Positions 15,000 to 16,275 of a DNA stretch of 16,275 nt are shown one piece after another. The stretch's first letter is position 1. Every line of letters starts with the position of its first letter. Position numbers and translations under genes: made by a program. The DNA comes from Rhizobacter sp. (lineage in GTDB: Bacteria; Pseudomonadota; Gammaproteobacteria; Burkholderiales; Burkholderiaceae_C), in NCBI GenBank assembly GCA_025351675.1, contig JANXVK010000611.1, positions 1-16,275 of the forward strand, given 5' to 3'. The notes beneath the pieces are model-generated. The model was not told where the DNA came from, did no database searches, and saw only the letters and a program-made list of their open reading frames with translations.

Positions 15000-15025
15000 G
15001 TCGGACGCGCTGACCCTCACCTTAC
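15000..15025 (-). promoter_or_regulatory. Candidate ECF sigma-type promoter for the buf operon
   Basis: On the minus strand GTAAGG (15025-15020) is followed after exactly 16 bases by CGAC (15003-15000). This resembles the GTAACC-N16-CGAA pattern I remember for the SigF-type ECF sigma factor of Caulobacter, which controls bufferin genes there. The -35-like block covers the stop codon of the upstream oxoprolinase gene. No sigma or anti-sigma gene is in the window. The rest of the 106-base gap shows no good sigma-70 promoter. Confidence 0.3.
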
Positions 15026-16275
15026 GCGGGGGATCGACCGAACCCACCACCGCCCGGCGTCTCGATCACGAATACATCACCCGGCGCCATCTCGACCGAG
15101 CCGATGTGGTCGAGCGCCTCGCGCCGGCCGTCCGCTCGCTCGATGCGGTTGATGCCGGGCTGACCGGCGGCACCGCCGGCCATGCCGAACGCCCCGTGGT
15201 GGCGGCCGTTCGACAGGATCGACGCCGTCATTGGCTCGAGAAAGCGCACGCGCCGCACGCCGCCGTCGCCGCCCTTGTGCCGGCCCGTGCCGCCGGAGCC
15301 CTTGCGAACTTCGTAGCCCTCGAGGCGCACCGGGAAGCGGAACTCGAGCACTTCCGGGTCGGTCAGCCGCGAGTTCGTCATGTGGGTCTGCACGACCGAG
15401 GTGCCGTCGAAATCAGGGCCGGCACCCGAGCCGCCGGAAATGGTCTCGTAGTACTGGTAGCGCGCGTTGCCGAAGGTGAAGTTGTTCATCGTGCACTGGC
15501 CCGCGGCCATCGCACCGAGTGCACCGTAGAGCGCGTTGGTGATGCAGGTCGAGGTTTCGACATTGCCGGCGACCACCGAGGCCGGCGGATGCGGGTTCAG
15601 CATCGAGCCGTCGGGGATGATGACCTTGAGCGGCTTCAGGCAGCCGGCGTTCAGCGGGATGTCGTCGTCGACCAGCGTGCGGAACACGTACAGTACCGCG
15701 GCCATGCACACCGCGGTCGGCGCGTTGAAGTTGTTGACGAGTTGTGCCGAGGTGCCGGTGAAGTCGATCTCGGCGGTGCGCGCTTCGGCGTTCACGCGGA
15801 TCGCGACGCTGATCTGCGCGCCGTTGTCGAGCGGCAAGGTGAACGCGCCGTCTTTCAGCCTGGTGATGACGCGGCGCACCGACTCTTCGGCGTTGTCCTG
15901 GACATGGCGCATGTAGGCCTGCACGACGTCGAGCCCGAACTGCTCGACCATCCTGCGCAACTCCTGCACGCCCTTCTCGTTCGCGGCGATCTGCGCCTTC
16001 AGGTCGCCCATGTTCTGCTCGGGATTGCGGCTCGGGTAAATGGCCCCCACGTTTGCAGCTGGCGCTGCTGCGCTGCCCCCAGAGGGGGCTTCGCCGCCTT
16101 GGGGCGGCCCGGCGGCGGCGGGTCCGCCTCGCAGCAACGCCAGCATCTCGGCCTCCCGCAGCGTGCCGCGATCGACCAGCTTGACGTTGTCGATCTGCAC
16201 GCCCTCTTCCTCGATCCGCGTCGAGAACGGCGGCATCGAGCCAGGCGACGTGCCGCCGATGTCGGCGTGGTGGCC
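15022..16275 (-). CDS. Hydantoinase B/5-oxoprolinase family protein, 3' part
   Basis: The frame is open to the window's right edge, so 417 C-terminal residues are seen and the start is missing. GHHADIGGTSPGSMPP and EEEGVQIDNVKLVDRG begin the visible part. EKGVQELRRMVEQFGLDVVQAYM, DNAEESVRRVI, FGNARYQYYETISGGSGAG and RKGSGGTGRHKGGDGG are typical of HyuB/OplB domains. The end reads DVFVIETPGGGGFGRS. The family performs ATP-dependent opening of 5-oxoproline or hydantoin rings, with an HyuA-like partner domain that may be fused upstream in a protein of about 1,200 residues; that part lies outside the window. A low-complexity Gly/Ala/Pro stretch before YPSRNPEQN is encoded by an inserted palindromic repeat. 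An internal ATG at 16236 is not the real start, because homology continues upstream. Confidence 0.88.
   Translation of the reverse strand, partial: GHHADIGGTSPGSMPPFSTRIEEEGVQIDNVKLVDRGTLREAEMLALLRGGPAAAGPPQGGEAPSGGSAAAPAANVGAIYPSRNPEQNMGDLKAQIAANEKGVQELRRMVEQFGLDVVQAYMRHVQDNAEESVRRVITRLKDGAFTLPLDNGAQISVAIRVNAEARTAEIDFTGTSAQLVNNFNAPTAVCMAAVLYVFRTLVDDDIPLNAGCLKPLKVIIPDGSMLNPHPPASVVAGNVETSTCITNALYGALGAMAAGQCTMNNFTFGNARYQYYETISGGSGAGPDFDGTSVVQTHMTNSRLTDPEVLEFRFPVRLEGYEVRKGSGGTGRHKGGDGGVRRVRFLEPMTASILSNGRHHGAFGMAGGAAGQPGINRIERADGRREALDHIGSVEMAPGDVFVIETPGGGGFGRSPA
16043..16122 (+). repeat. Palindromic GC-rich interspersed repeat, copy B, inside a coding sequence
   Basis: This copy begins GCCCCCACG, contains CGCTGCCCCCAGAGGGGGC with a GCCCCC/GGGGGC hairpin, and ends GGCCCGGCGG, the same landmarks in the same order as the element at 11487-11578. 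It is about 80 bases long. It lies in the oxoprolinase gene and is read through in frame, adding about 27 Gly/Ala/Pro-rich residues between the LLRGG and YPSRNPEQN segments. Confidence 0.75.

Overview
This is a very GC-rich window of ordinary chromosome. Gene content and order (ribBA-ribH-nusB-aminotransferase, then ybgC-tolQRA) point to a betaproteobacterium of the order Burkholderiales. The style of a short GC-rich palindromic repeat seen twice suggests the Rubrivivax/Leptothrix/Roseateles group. That placement is inference; there is no rRNA or other marker gene here.

Region 1 (1-3546, + strand): the tail of a gene that may be riboflavin synthase, a strongly folded leader, then ribBA, ribH, nusB and a class I/II aminotransferase. 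ribH and nusB overlap by 4 bases. The RibA half of RibBA has lost the cysteine cluster of GTP cyclohydrolase II. A 24-base tandem duplication of the start region precedes the aminotransferase. Region 2 (3688-5738, +): a membrane-anchored Ser/Thr kinase with a C-terminal PEGA domain and a small lipoprotein resembling the TssQ-type lipoproteins of type VI secretion. No core secretion gene is present.

Region 3 (5735-10282): a DUF3034-type exported protein on the minus strand starts with TTG. Facing away from it is a tightly packed plus-strand operon: a lipoprotein-type truncated haemoglobin, a periplasmic cupredoxin-like protein with a clear copper-ligand pattern, and a membrane HAMP-GGDEF-EAL protein. 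The set looks like a periplasmic haem/copper module connected to c-di-GMP signalling.

Region 4 (10303-12938, +): ybgC-tolQ-tolR-tolA of the Tol-Pal envelope system. tolB and pal do not follow. A 92-base palindromic repeat lies between tolQ and tolR. Region 5 (12977-14915, -): a bufferin operon, bufA-bufB-bufC, encoding a small exported four-cysteine metallophore precursor, its MNIO (DUF692) modifying enzyme and a DUF2063 partner, all translationally coupled. Region 6 (15022 to the right edge, -): the 3' part of a hydantoinase B/5-oxoprolinase gene, which carries a second copy of the palindromic repeat inserted in frame.

No tRNA, rRNA, CRISPR array, insertion sequence or phage gene was seen. 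No gap between genes exceeds 300 bases. The most rewarding parts are the haem/copper/c-di-GMP cluster, the bufferin operon and the two repeat copies, one of which has become protein-coding.
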